In this document: positions 51,101 through 58,803 of the stretch, piece after piece | Layout of the letters: the number at the start of each line of letters is the position of its first letter | Numbering within the stretch: position 1 is the first letter of the stretch | DNA from: Mucilaginibacter cryoferens | GTDB taxonomy: Bacteria > Bacteroidota > Bacteroidia > Sphingobacteriales > Sphingobacteriaceae | Reading direction: 5' to 3' | Length of the DNA stretch: 64,000 nt | NCBI RefSeq assembly: GCF_014205845.1 | Contig: NZ_JACHCR010000015.1 | Location: forward strand, 100,046-164,045 | Position numbers and translations under genes: made by a program | Notes under the pieces: model-generated | Databases searched by the model: none | The model's input: the letters and a program-made list of their open reading frames with translations, nothing else | Told to the model about the DNA's origin: nothing

Positions 51101-53912
51101 ATGGCTCAAGCAGCGAGCCATTGTAAAATCGCTTAAATCTAAATCACCTTCCGGCAATTTTATCAATGAGGAGATCCCTGGTCTTTTAAATAAAATCATC
51201 GCCTATCAAACGGAACAGTCCTTAATTTCCGGTGCTGTTTATTTACCGGGCTTAACAGGCTTTTTGTGGAATAACGGCAACCCCGATTGGGCGGTCATCA
51301 TCCAGGTGAGTCAGGCCTATATCGCGCTAAACCGGGCCGCCTCTAAAGGCACCGGCCTGGATGGTTTGAAAAGCTGGCGCGAGCGTTTTGCTGCCAAACT
51401 CAGTGAAGGCAGCGGCGCCTACCTGCGTACACATGAAGCGGATTTCCGGAATTTTATAGCATTGGCCGGGCGTTTAAAGACCTCCCGTGAAAAAATCCAA
51501 CTGTTAACAGCTTCCCCAATTACTAATCTTCAGGTTCAAGCAGAAGAGTGGCTTCGCAATCTCGACGACTTAAAAGACTGGTTTACTTACACAACCACCA
51601 AAAACCGGCTCATCGTCGGCGGCTTAACAGCCTTGGTTGATGCATTCGAAGATCAGGCTATACCGTATGATCAACTATTAAATAGCTATAAAAAAGGGCT
51701 TTATAAAAGCATTGCCGATCAATTGATTGAAAACAACCCGGTACTTTCTGGTTTTCACGGGCAGTTGTTCGAAGGGAAGATCCGTAAGTTTCGCGAACTG
51801 AGCGACCAGTTCGAAAAACTCACTCGTGAAGAACTCTACGCACGGTTGGCGGCCAGGACGCCTTCATTTACTCAGGAAGCTGCTCAAAGCTCAGAAATTG
51901 GGCTTCTGCAGCGAACATTGCGCAATAATGGGCGGGCTATGCCACTAAGAAAACTATTCGATTTGATTCCAAATGTATTGCCACGGCTTACTCCTTGCAT
52001 GCTCATGAGTCCGATCTCGGTCGCCCAGTATTTTGATGCCAGCAGCGCTAAATTCGATTTGGTTGTTTTTGATGAAGCTTCCCAAATGCCAACCTGCGAA
52101 GCTGTAGGCGCCATTGCCCGCGGTACCAGTGTTATTGTGGTGGGTGACCCTAAACAGATGCCGCCTACCAGTTTCTTTTCGACGAATACTTTTGACGAGG
52201 ATAATGTCGAACAGGAAGACCTGGAAAGCATTCTTGATGATTGTCTTGCGCTATCCATGCCATCTTATCATCTTTTATGGCATTACCGCAGCAAGCATGA
52301 AAGCTTGATCGCTTTTAGTAATGCGACGTACTATGACAACAACTTACTGACGTTCCCTTCGACCGATGATCTGGCAACAAAAGTTAAACTGATCAAAGTT
52401 AAAGGATTTTATGATCGCGGAAAAACTAAGCAGAACCGGGCGGAAGCTAAGGCTATTGTTGACTATATTATTTACCGCTTATCAACGCCGGCCATAAGCA
52501 AGAGATCTATGGGAGTAGTGACTTTCAGTTCAGTCCAGCAGTCGCTGATCGAAGACTTATTAACCGAAACCTTTTTGTTGCGACCGGACTTGGAACGTCT
52601 GGCCTATGAAGCAGAGGAGCCCTTATTCGTCAAAAATCTTGAGAATGTCCAGGGTGATGAGCGCGACATAATTTTATTTTCAATAGGTTACGGGCCTGAT
52701 GAGACTGGTAAGGTCGGCCTTGATTTTGGGCCGATCAACCGCGAAGGTGGTTGGCGGCGCTTAAATGTTGCTGTTTCGCGGGCACGTTATGAAATGCAAG
52801 TTTTTTCCACCTTAAGATCTGATCATATAGACTTGAACCGTACTAATTCTGAAGGGGTAGCGGGTTTAAAAGCTTTTCTGGCTTATGCCGAAAAGGGCAA
52901 GCAAGGCCTGCCGACTAATCAGATGAGTGCTAACAAGCATGATCCGGGGCTGGAAGAAATTATAGCCACAGAAATCCGAAAGCATGGCTACCAGGTTAAT
53001 ACCGGGATCGGTTGTTCTGCCTATAAGATCGATATTGGCATAGTGCACCCTGATCATGCTAATCAATATATCTTGGCCATCCTTTGCGACGGGCGCACTT
53101 ACCAGGCGGCCAAGACACCGGGTGATCGCGAGATCGTCCAGCCGGGTGTACTGAAAAGCCTGGGCTGGAATATGATAAAGGTTTGGTCGGCAGAATGGTG
53201 GGAAAAACCGGACAAAGTATTACAGGAAATATTATCCGCGATTCATCGTGCTCAGCAAGGCATCAGGATAGAACCGGAAGCTATACCCGAGCCGGCCGCA
53301 GAGGAAACGATCCCCTATAATTTTCGGGCGACGAAAGCCACGGCAATACAGACATCTTATTACGAAGCTGCCAATGTTGAGGTGATCCGCAGTATCAATT
53401 CTGAAGATTTTTTTCAATATGGCTACCGAAATACCATTAAGTCACAGATCCATGAGGTATTAGCCGTAGAAGCGCCGGTCAGTAAAAATCTTCTATGCAA
53501 ACGCGTCCTTTTAGGCTGGGGCATTGCCAGAATGGGTTCCCGAATCTCGGCGCATTTCGAAATCATCTTCAAGGAACTTGGCCTGCAGCAAACCAGTGAT
53601 AATGGTAATGTCATCTTCTGGCGGGCCGATCACCAGCCGGAAACTTATCATCTTTACCGCCTGCCCCCCAACGAAATACTGAAGCGCGACGCCGATGACC
53701 TGCCCTCGCATGAAATAGCTAACGGTATTAAAGCAGTTCTGCAAAATCAGATCAGTCTTACCAAGGACGACCTGGTCCGGGAAACCGCCAAGCTATTCGG
53801 TTACGCTCGCCTTGGGACGAACGTGGACATTGCCATGCAACTCGGTATACGTGTAGCGCTAGCCAAAGACATCGCAAAAACTGAAGGTCAACGGATTGTA
53901 TTGAATGAATAG
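48147..53912 (+). CDS. DUF4011/SF1 helicase with Vsr-like nuclease and DUF3320, candidate defence protein
   Basis: A 1921-aa multidomain protein. Residues about 1-115 read as an Ig-like beta-sandwich. About 150-330 resemble a transglutaminase-type domain with Cys223 (ANCLDLSLLYAACLEA), His249 (IKGHAFAGAW) and an Asp near 258. DUF4011 follows from about 375 (WERKLLDLTLRNTLLNTRM). The SF1 helicase has Walker A GPPGTGKS (683-690), Asp1309-Glu1310 in VVFDEASQMP, and late motifs NVQGDERDIILFS and RRLNVAVSRAR. A Vsr/DUF559-like nuclease comes next, with Asp1629 and LCDGRTYQ, and then DUF3320 at the C-terminus (SLTKDDLVRETAKLFGYARL). This architecture is, to my knowledge, recurrent in defence islands. 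The gene stands alone after tandem tRNA-Lys genes, and its codon usage appears to differ from that of the SusCD genes. Confidence 0.9.
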   Translation: MNTETLSAIQIDLTLAPVINFAMQQNHVPVVKQLILTNTGELDYEDLTVEISSEPEFCIIWKASLNRLKVGESYTFGAVPLRISAAYLAGLTERLSGCLNLKIMAAEQVVSSAIYDIDLLAYDQWNGAGSVPELIAAFVTPNHPEIPAIIRNASVLLQQWTGDPSFNAYQTRNPDRVKKQMAAIYEAIAGLNLIYCAVPASFEETGQRVRLSDAILSQRLANCLDLSLLYAACLEAVSINALIVMIKGHAFAGAWLVDESFPDAVNDDPSLITKRTAAGINDIVVVESTCMNTGNHPPFDEAVRSADARMLETHNFQLFVDIKRARFGGIRPLPLRIPGNQGWEIKYGEKPLTSGYTPEEVLLDHKPLQVDKIGISKQQIWERKLLDLTLRNTLLNTRMTKSVIQFISINSGKLEDALAAGKEFQILAKPSDWSNSPRDAGIYQAINTSDPISDLVNHELSHQRLRTYLTETELNLNLTHLFRSSRLSLEENGANTLFVGIGLLKWYETPASERPRFAPILLIPVEIIRKSAQKGFAIRSREEETILNITLLEMMRQDFGIGIGGLETLPKDESGVDVRGILNIVRQAIMSQSRWDVEDQALLGIFSFNKFILWNDIHNNSAQLAKNKVVASLISGKLQFDSLPVATDLDIHPGELALPISTDSSQLQAIISSGKGESFVLHGPPGTGKSQTITNIIANALYYGKKVLFVSAKKAALEVVQRRLEAIGIGNFCLELHSNKSKKSDVLAQLKKSTEVIKKDSPENFLNTAERLLGVRNELNVYVHALHRKRPGGYTLFELFCKYAELAQTPFTVFFPGSEVTRLSAADLTAWDDLATELETVATIIPAPAQHPLKELQLSSYSQQLKTDIQQTLEEILELAAQLDLARASVTEVLGFGGHPADQTEVLGEMIGILLQLPDSPASFLTNESLEQTLAQVIGIAGHGQQRDALRTDLLQIFNKSILEFPAEQVLANWEIAAQKWFLPKWLKQRAIVKSLKSKSPSGNFINEEIPGLLNKIIAYQTEQSLISGAVYLPGLTGFLWNNGNPDWAVIIQVSQAYIALNRAASKGTGLDGLKSWRERFAAKLSEGSGAYLRTHEADFRNFIALAGRLKTSREKIQLLTASPITNLQVQAEEWLRNLDDLKDWFTYTTTKNRLIVGGLTALVDAFEDQAIPYDQLLNSYKKGLYKSIADQLIENNPVLSGFHGQLFEGKIRKFRELSDQFEKLTREELYARLAARTPSFTQEAAQSSEIGLLQRTLRNNGRAMPLRKLFDLIPNVLPRLTPCMLMSPISVAQYFDASSAKFDLVVFDEASQMPTCEAVGAIARGTSVIVVGDPKQMPPTSFFSTNTFDEDNVEQEDLESILDDCLALSMPSYHLLWHYRSKHESLIAFSNATYYDNNLLTFPSTDDLATKVKLIKVKGFYDRGKTKQNRAEAKAIVDYIIYRLSTPAISKRSMGVVTFSSVQQSLIEDLLTETFLLRPDLERLAYEAEEPLFVKNLENVQGDERDIILFSIGYGPDETGKVGLDFGPINREGGWRRLNVAVSRARYEMQVFSTLRSDHIDLNRTNSEGVAGLKAFLAYAEKGKQGLPTNQMSANKHDPGLEEIIATEIRKHGYQVNTGIGCSAYKIDIGIVHPDHANQYILAILCDGRTYQAAKTPGDREIVQPGVLKSLGWNMIKVWSAEWWEKPDKVLQEILSAIHRAQQGIRIEPEAIPEPAAEETIPYNFRATKATAIQTSYYEAANVEVIRSINSEDFFQYGYRNTIKSQIHEVLAVEAPVSKNLLCKRVLLGWGIARMGSRISAHFEIIFKELGLQQTSDNGNVIFWRADHQPETYHLYRLPPNEILKRDADDLPSHEIANGIKAVLQNQISLTKDDLVRETAKLFGYARLGTNVDIAMQLGIRVALAKDIAKTEGQRIVLNE

Positions 53913-54183
53913 TTAAAATAATTCGTCATTGTGGTAGTGAGAAACACCATGAAGATTAAGCACATTAGCAAAACGTTTTAATAGTGTCTTTCATTTTTAA
54001 TCATTTTGATAATACAACCTTTGTGATTGTAATCATAAGATTATCTTTGAAATGGAGTAACCGACGTTAAGAGGGGATTTTGTGCTTTGAAGTGGGCGTT
54101 TTTTTTTGTGGCTGAGCGGATTTTGCGCTGAGTAGCTATCAAGCGTTTAACGAAAAACTAAAACGTGCTCAATTCTGAACCTG
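53913..54183. other. Non-coding gap after the helicase-nuclease gene
   Basis: The 271-bp gap includes AAAACGTTTT (a 10-bp palindrome near 53970) and a G/T-rich stretch with a run of nine T. No coding signal or clear terminator was found. Confidence 0.4.
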
Positions 54184-54396
54184 TTAAGCTTCCATTTCTT
54201 GACGAATGGATTTTAGTTCAGCCTTTTTAAGCCCATTTGATTTGTAGGATCTGGCGCTGCATAGATGGCATGAACAGGGTTTGCCAGTAGTACGGAAGCA
54301 ATTTATATTCCCAGGTGTTGACAGGCTTATACCGCGATCCATTAGTCTCTTTTTAAATTTCAGCATCTTTAACTCATGCCGGCGTGCCTTATTCAT
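54184..54396 (-). CDS. Small conserved Bacteroidota protein (70 aa) with CxC/CxxC cysteines
   Basis: With the start at 54396 the product begins MNKARRHELKMLKFKKRL and contains CFRTTGKPCSCHLCSARSY, a Cys-rich segment that could bind zinc, then a basic, helical tail. I recognise the RTTGKPCSC pattern from short uncharacterised proteins common in Bacteroidota, often near mobile or defence genes. Function unknown. It lies 26 bp downstream of higA on the same strand. Confidence 0.65.
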   Translation of the reverse strand: MNKARRHELKMLKFKKRLMDRGISLSTPGNINCFRTTGKPCSCHLCSARSYKSNGLKKAELKSIRQEMEA

Positions 54397-54421
54397 ATAA
54401 CAATTGTTTTCTTTATAAATT

Positions 54422-54718
54422 TCAACAAGCGTGCTCAAGCTGGCGTGCAATTGTCAAATCGTATGCCGATTGAAGGCCAAGCCAATATTCAGCACTTACA
54501 TCAAGGGCCTTCTCAAGCCTGATAGCCAGGATGGCACTTATATGGCGCTTGCCTTTAAATAAGGCACTCAAATTACCAGGTTGCAATCCTAAGGTTTTTG
54601 CAAATTCTGTTTTCTTTAATCCCCTTTCTTCAACTTCTTCTAAAAGGAACTCTCCGGGGTGGAAGGCTACCGGTGTTCTTAACTGGTTTCCTTCTTTATC
54701 AAATACATTTCCCATCAC
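54422..54718 (-). CDS. higA: HigA-family antitoxin
   Basis: A 98-aa XRE-type DNA-binding antitoxin. Typical HigA features are the N-terminal AFHPGEFLLEEVEERGLKKT and the helix-turn-helix EFAKTLGLQPGNLSALFKGKR, then LAIRLEKALDVSAEYWLGLQ. It neutralises the toxin encoded just upstream and represses the pair. It starts 5 bp after the toxin stop, in the toxin-first order characteristic of HigBA modules. Met2 is an equally good start. Confidence 0.9.
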   Translation of the reverse strand: MMGNVFDKEGNQLRTPVAFHPGEFLLEEVEERGLKKTEFAKTLGLQPGNLSALFKGKRHISAILAIRLEKALDVSAEYWLGLQSAYDLTIARQLEHAC

Positions 54719-54723
54719 ATTTA

Positions 54724-55041
54724 TTATTTTGAATAATGATTACTAAGTTCTTCTATAGCAATTATTTCAATTCGCTTGTTGTTTCCGTCATTTTCAACTC
54801 TAAATATCAGTCTGAATCCATCTATAACCCTAATTGATACTTTCCCTTTAAGATCACCTTTAAGTTGCTCAAAAAGTAGAGATTTGATTTGCCTTAATGT
54901 ATTAGTATCTAAAGCCTGCTCTATTTGAATCACCCTTCTAATAAAAGCACTTTCTACTATCGGACCGAATTTTGGCTTACCTCTACTCTCACCATATTGG
55001 TATAATTTTGCTAAATAATCATCCTCTATGACAACTCGCAT
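54724..55041 (-). CDS. higB: HigB/RelE-superfamily toxin
   Basis: A 105-aa RelE-fold toxin, probably a ribosome-dependent mRNA nuclease. The start at 55041 (MRVVIEDDYLAKLYQYGES) is preferred, since the 30 codons upstream lie in the repeated operator DNA. Core features are the helix ESAFIRRVIQIEQALDTN, the strand KGKVSIRVIDGFRLIFRVE and the C-terminal RIEIIAIEELSNHY. It is cotranscribed with higA. Confidence 0.85.
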   Translation of the reverse strand: MRVVIEDDYLAKLYQYGESRGKPKFGPIVESAFIRRVIQIEQALDTNTLRQIKSLLFEQLKGDLKGKVSIRVIDGFRLIFRVENDGNNKRIEIIAIEELSNHYSK

Positions 55042-55052
55042 CGACAATCCTT

Positions 55053-55095
55053 TTATCAAAAATAGATAAAAAAAATTATTATCAAAAATAGATAA
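55053..55095 (-). promoter_or_regulatory. Tandem operator repeats of the higBA promoter
   Basis: TTATCAAAAATAGATAA occurs twice (55053-55069 and 55079-55095), 26 bp apart. Each copy is itself an inverted repeat TTATC-N7-GATAA. They lie 12-54 bp upstream of the higB start, where HigA dimers would be expected to bind for autorepression. Confidence 0.7.
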
Positions 55096-55154
55096 AAATT
55101 TAAAAAGCAAGCCACCGCTGCTTACATACACCTAACTTTTCTTGGTCTTCGTCA

Positions 55155-56504
55155 TTAAATTCCGCCCCAATATCTCAGCAAACCAGCTAAGAGGCTTAAA
55201 AGGATAAGATAGATCACGTTCAACTTCAATTTTGTCAACAGGAAAAGAGAAATAATAATCCAACCTAATGAAACGAAGTTGATATGCTGTAAAGAAACAT
55301 TATCCCGAAAAATGACGCCCTTTCCTAAAAAAAGAGTGAGGTTGAGAATAACGCCAACTACAGCAGCAGTCACAAGTTTCAGTATACCGCTGATCGCCTC
55401 ACTACCGTGCGATTTTTCAATTAATGGGCCGCCAACAAAAATATATAGAAAACAAGGCAAAAAGGTATAATAAACAGTAACAATTAGCGCGATACTCCCC
55501 ATTGCAACAGAGGCATGAAAATGGTTGAAACTTGCCATAAACCCCACAAAGCCAACCACGATAATAAGTGGGCCGGGTGTGGTTTCGGCCAACGCGAACC
55601 CATCTACCATTTGTAGTTTGGAAAGCCAGTTGAGCTTTCCAACCGCGAACTGGGCAACGTAAGGCAAAACAGTATAAGACCCCCCAATGGTAAAAAAAGC
55701 GGTTTGGGTAAAAAACAAAATAAGCCTTTGCCAGAACGAAAAATCATGGGCAATAAAATAAAAACAGCTAAAAGGAACAAGCCAGAAAAACAGGAATACC
55801 AAGAGTTGGCGGATTACATGTTTAGCCGTAATACCGCTTTCTGTAGGCGCAGAATAACTGTTTATAAAATAAGCCCGTTCGTTTGCCGATTGACTTGCTT
55901 CGCTTTCCTTATCTCCATGTAGTAATGTGGGTTTTACAATCCGGATTAGCAGCGCCAGCAAAATTGTGCCAATAATAATTATCAGGAGCGGAATATTGAA
56001 AAAGAAAATACACACAAAAGCCATTGCCGCTACCAGGTAACTCGCTGTACCGGTCAATGATTTCTGCCCTACCTTGAATAAGGCGATAATGATAATAGCT
56101 ATAACGGCAGGCTTTAAGCCGTTGAACATGGCATAAATCCAGGGCAGATTACCTAATGATACATACAGGATACTCAGTGCCAGCAATATGAACATAGAAG
56201 GCAACACAAAAAGAATACCCGCCGCTAAGCCTCCTTTTTTTCCATGAAGTTGCTGGCCAATATAAATGGCCAGTTGCTGAGCTTCGGGACCTGGCAATAG
56301 CATGCAAATACTCAATGCATGAAAGAAACGGCTGTTGCTTATCCATTGTTTTTTATCTACCAAAAAATCGTGCATCAGGGCAATGTGACCGGCTGTTCCG
56401 CCAAAACTGATCCAGCCTAATTTAAACCAGAATTTTAGTGCATCTTTAAAAGCGGGTCTTTGTTGTAAAGGAGGATCGACCATGAGTAGGTTGTTTTGCA
56501 TCAT
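55155..56504 (-). CDS. chrA: ChrA-family chromate transporter (two-domain)
   Basis: A 449-aa inner-membrane protein with two homologous CHR halves. The first starts KFWFKLGWISFGGTAGHIAL with ARSICMLLPGPEAQQLA-like sequence (here SICMLLPGPEAQQLAIYIG). The second starts with FFTQTAFFTIGGSYTVLPYV and has LAETTPGPLIIVVGFVGFM. About 12 membrane segments. ChrA proteins export chromate and may handle sulfate-like anions. The gene stands alone; no chromate regulator is next to it. Confidence 0.92.
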   Translation of the reverse strand: MMQNNLLMVDPPLQQRPAFKDALKFWFKLGWISFGGTAGHIALMHDFLVDKKQWISNSRFFHALSICMLLPGPEAQQLAIYIGQQLHGKKGGLAAGILFVLPSMFILLALSILYVSLGNLPWIYAMFNGLKPAVIAIIIIALFKVGQKSLTGTASYLVAAMAFVCIFFFNIPLLIIIIGTILLALLIRIVKPTLLHGDKESEASQSANERAYFINSYSAPTESGITAKHVIRQLLVFLFFWLVPFSCFYFIAHDFSFWQRLILFFTQTAFFTIGGSYTVLPYVAQFAVGKLNWLSKLQMVDGFALAETTPGPLIIVVGFVGFMASFNHFHASVAMGSIALIVTVYYTFLPCFLYIFVGGPLIEKSHGSEAISGILKLVTAAVVGVILNLTLFLGKGVIFRDNVSLQHINFVSLGWIIISLFLLTKLKLNVIYLILLSLLAGLLRYWGGI

Positions 56505-56929
56505 CGGTTAAAAGGTGCAAACATCTGCTATTTACCTATGATCAAAACGTTATTTTCAATTGTTGTTATTCTTAAAGGTACGCAATTTGGCGTACATAAA
56601 CAAGCTCAATCCGCCAGGTAACAGTGTATGTTACATTAAAGATTACCACACGTATTTGGCAATAAATTTTAATTATTAACTACTGATATTAAAATAGTTA
56701 AGCCCTTATCAATACGCTATATTTCCAGCACTGGTTGACTTTTGAAAAAACTTTAATAACTTGCATTAGTTATTGAAAACCAATAGCTAAGACAAACCAA
56801 ACAGCGGGAAGCTGATCGACAGATAACCAATTACAAGCCGGCTAAACTACTATTGCTTTATATATTTAACAGCAAGGTTTACGTTTGTGTATTATTTTTA
56901 TATAAATTTAGCATTAAATTTAAAAAATT
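56505..56929. other. Divergent intergenic region between chrA and ECF sigma genes
   Basis: The 425-bp AT-rich region contains an inverted repeat GTACGC-N6-GCGTAC (56578-56595) close to the chrA start and, nearer the sigma gene, TTTG (56884-56887) with TAAATTTA (56903-56910) as a weak promoter candidate. No gene is seen. Confidence 0.45.
56578..56595. promoter_or_regulatory. Inverted repeat GTACGC-N6-GCGTAC upstream of chrA
   Basis: Perfect 6-bp arms with a 6-bp spacer, 74-91 bp upstream of the chrA start. It may be the operator of an unlinked regulator. Confidence 0.4.
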
Positions 56930-57517
56930 GTGAATACTTTAAAAGTTGACGAAAACGAGCTTACCTCTCTGTTAAAGAATGGTGACGCGGCTGCTTTTAC
57001 AGAAATTTACAACCAATACTGGGATAAACTTTACTACGTAGCCTACAAACTCCTGAAAGACACTAATACAGCCGAAGAAATTGTACAGGATGTATTTTTA
57101 AGTCTTTGGAAAAATAAAGAAGGACTTACCATTCAATCATTGGCTGGCTACCTGGCCGCCATGACCCGCTATAGCGTTTACCATCATCTATCCAAAGAAA
57201 AAAAGAGCCGGGAAAAAGAAGAACAATTAGGCTTCATCAATGAAGGCGCGGTTACCGAATTTAACGTAGACCATAAAATACTGCTACAGATAGTTACCGA
57301 GCTATCTAACAAGCTACCCGAAAAATGCCGCCTGGTTTTTCAATACAATAAGCTGCATGATCAGCCATTGGCCGAAGTTGCCCGCGATTTAAACATATCG
57401 CAAAAAACCGCCGAAGGCCACCTTACCAAAGCCCTCCGTATCATCCGTGCAAACTTAGGGAGCGCCCCAAGCGAATTTTTGCTGATAACCATAGCTATAC
57501 TGCTTTCAAAAAAGTAG
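56930..57517 (+). CDS. ECF-type RNA polymerase sigma factor (second unit)
   Basis: A 195-aa sigma factor that starts with GTG at 56930. Region 2 covers FTEIYNQYWDKLYYVAYKLL and EEIVQDVFLSLWKNKEG. Region 4 covers LPEKCRLVFQYNKLHDQPLA and VARDLNISQKTAEGHLTKAL. A hydrophobic C-terminal tail (LLITIAILLS) matches that of the first unit. FecR and an STN-type SusC follow, giving a complete surface-signalling cascade. Confidence 0.93.
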   Translation: MNTLKVDENELTSLLKNGDAAAFTEIYNQYWDKLYYVAYKLLKDTNTAEEIVQDVFLSLWKNKEGLTIQSLAGYLAAMTRYSVYHHLSKEKKSREKEEQLGFINEGAVTEFNVDHKILLQIVTELSNKLPEKCRLVFQYNKLHDQPLAEVARDLNISQKTAEGHLTKALRIIRANLGSAPSEFLLITIAILLSKK

Positions 57518-57676
57518 CATGTACTTAATTTTTTGATATAATTCCAGCCTTTTCACCCAACTCTCCACAGTACATTATTCTGCCAAAAATAAATTTTACA
57601 ATTTATTTCAAATACGGGCAAGGGTAAATACTCCTAAGTATACTCTATGTTGGTATATACACGAAATTATATCCAC

Positions 57677-58660
57677 ATGGATAAGGATAAACTTGAGTTA
57701 TTAGCTAAAAAATATTTTGATGGCACTGCAACCACCGAAGAAAAAGCACTATTGAGCCAATGGTATGATACCATCCATCAAAACGAAGGTGAAGAAATTT
57801 ATGTTAATAGCACCGAAACTGCAGACCAGATAAAGCAACGCATTTTTAACAGTATACAACAAAACCTACAGCCCCAGCAGGATACGGTTATTAAACCGAA
57901 GTATTTTGTACTTAAACGTTTAATACAAGCTGCGTCTGTTGCTGCTGTACTTGCTATTGGCTTTTTTGTAATAAGGCCTGCCGATAAACCGGCGGCCCCT
58001 AAAGTTGCCCAAAACCAGGTAGTGAACGTGCCCACAAACAGGGTGCTACATATTACACTGCCCGATGGATCGCGGGTGTGGTTAAAGGCTGGTTCTGTTT
58101 TCAGGTATCCGCAAAACTTTACGGGCAAAACCCGCCAGGTTGAACTGGTTGAGGGCCGTGCTTTTTTTGATATTAAACACGTGGTGGGGCAACCCTTTAT
58201 TGTAAAAACAAAAAACCTTGATGTTAATGTACTGGGCACTTCTTTTGATGTGCGCAGCTACAAAAAAGAAGGCGAAACCCGGGTAAGCGTAATTACCGGC
58301 AAAGTGGGTATAACCCAACCCAACAGCAAAAACAAAAAAGCAATATTCCTTTTACCACGAGAAGAAATTGTGCTTAGCTACGCAAGCAGCCTGCCCATTA
58401 AAGATGCGGTAAAAGGTGCTGCAATAAACGCCTGGTGTAAAAACAATACCGTGTTTGAGCAAGAGACGCTGGAGAACGTATTTAAAGCCCTGGAGAAGGA
58501 ATACAATACCACCATTACCATTGAGAACAAAAAATTGTTGGATGAGCGAATATCGATAGTATTAGGCAGCCAGCATTTAGATTCGATTATACAAGTACTA
58601 AGTTATACCAAACACTTTAAATACCAGATAGCCAATGACAGTACAGTAGTTATCAAATAA
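57677..58660 (+). CDS. FecR-family anti-sigma factor (second unit)
   Basis: With the start at 57677 (MDKDKLELLAKKYFDGTATT) the protein has 327 aa. It has a cytoplasmic domain to about 80, a membrane helix near 87-105 (IQAASVAAVLAIGFFVI), a FecR domain (LHITLPDGSRVWLKAGSVF, then VELVEGRAFFDIKH) and a DUF4974-type C-terminus (VFKALEKEYNTTITIENKKL). An ATG ten codons upstream is less likely. It is shorter than the FecR of the first unit. Confidence 0.93.
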   Translation: MDKDKLELLAKKYFDGTATTEEKALLSQWYDTIHQNEGEEIYVNSTETADQIKQRIFNSIQQNLQPQQDTVIKPKYFVLKRLIQAASVAAVLAIGFFVIRPADKPAAPKVAQNQVVNVPTNRVLHITLPDGSRVWLKAGSVFRYPQNFTGKTRQVELVEGRAFFDIKHVVGQPFIVKTKNLDVNVLGTSFDVRSYKKEGETRVSVITGKVGITQPNSKNKKAIFLLPREEIVLSYASSLPIKDAVKGAAINAWCKNNTVFEQETLENVFKALEKEYNTTITIENKKLLDERISIVLGSQHLDSIIQVLSYTKHFKYQIANDSTVVIK

Positions 58661-58670
58661 CCGCATTTTT

Positions 58671-58724
58671 TTTACCTGGCAGCCAGGTAAAGAAAAAACC
58701 CGGGAGCACTGTGAATGCCCCCGG
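58671..58724 (+). terminator. Two hairpins between fecR and susC (second unit)
   Basis: TTTACCTGG/CCAGGTAAA (58671-58691, 3-nt loop) is followed by CCGGGAGCA/TGCCCCCGG (58700-58724) with AATTTTGT after it. The second is a fair terminator or attenuator separating the sigma/FecR genes from the SusCD genes. Confidence 0.6.
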
Positions 58725-58803
58725 AATTTTGTCAGCCGCTGCATATATGCTTGAGACCCATATACAGATGGCTTTAGTTTAACTCATTAAACCATATACA
58801 AAT

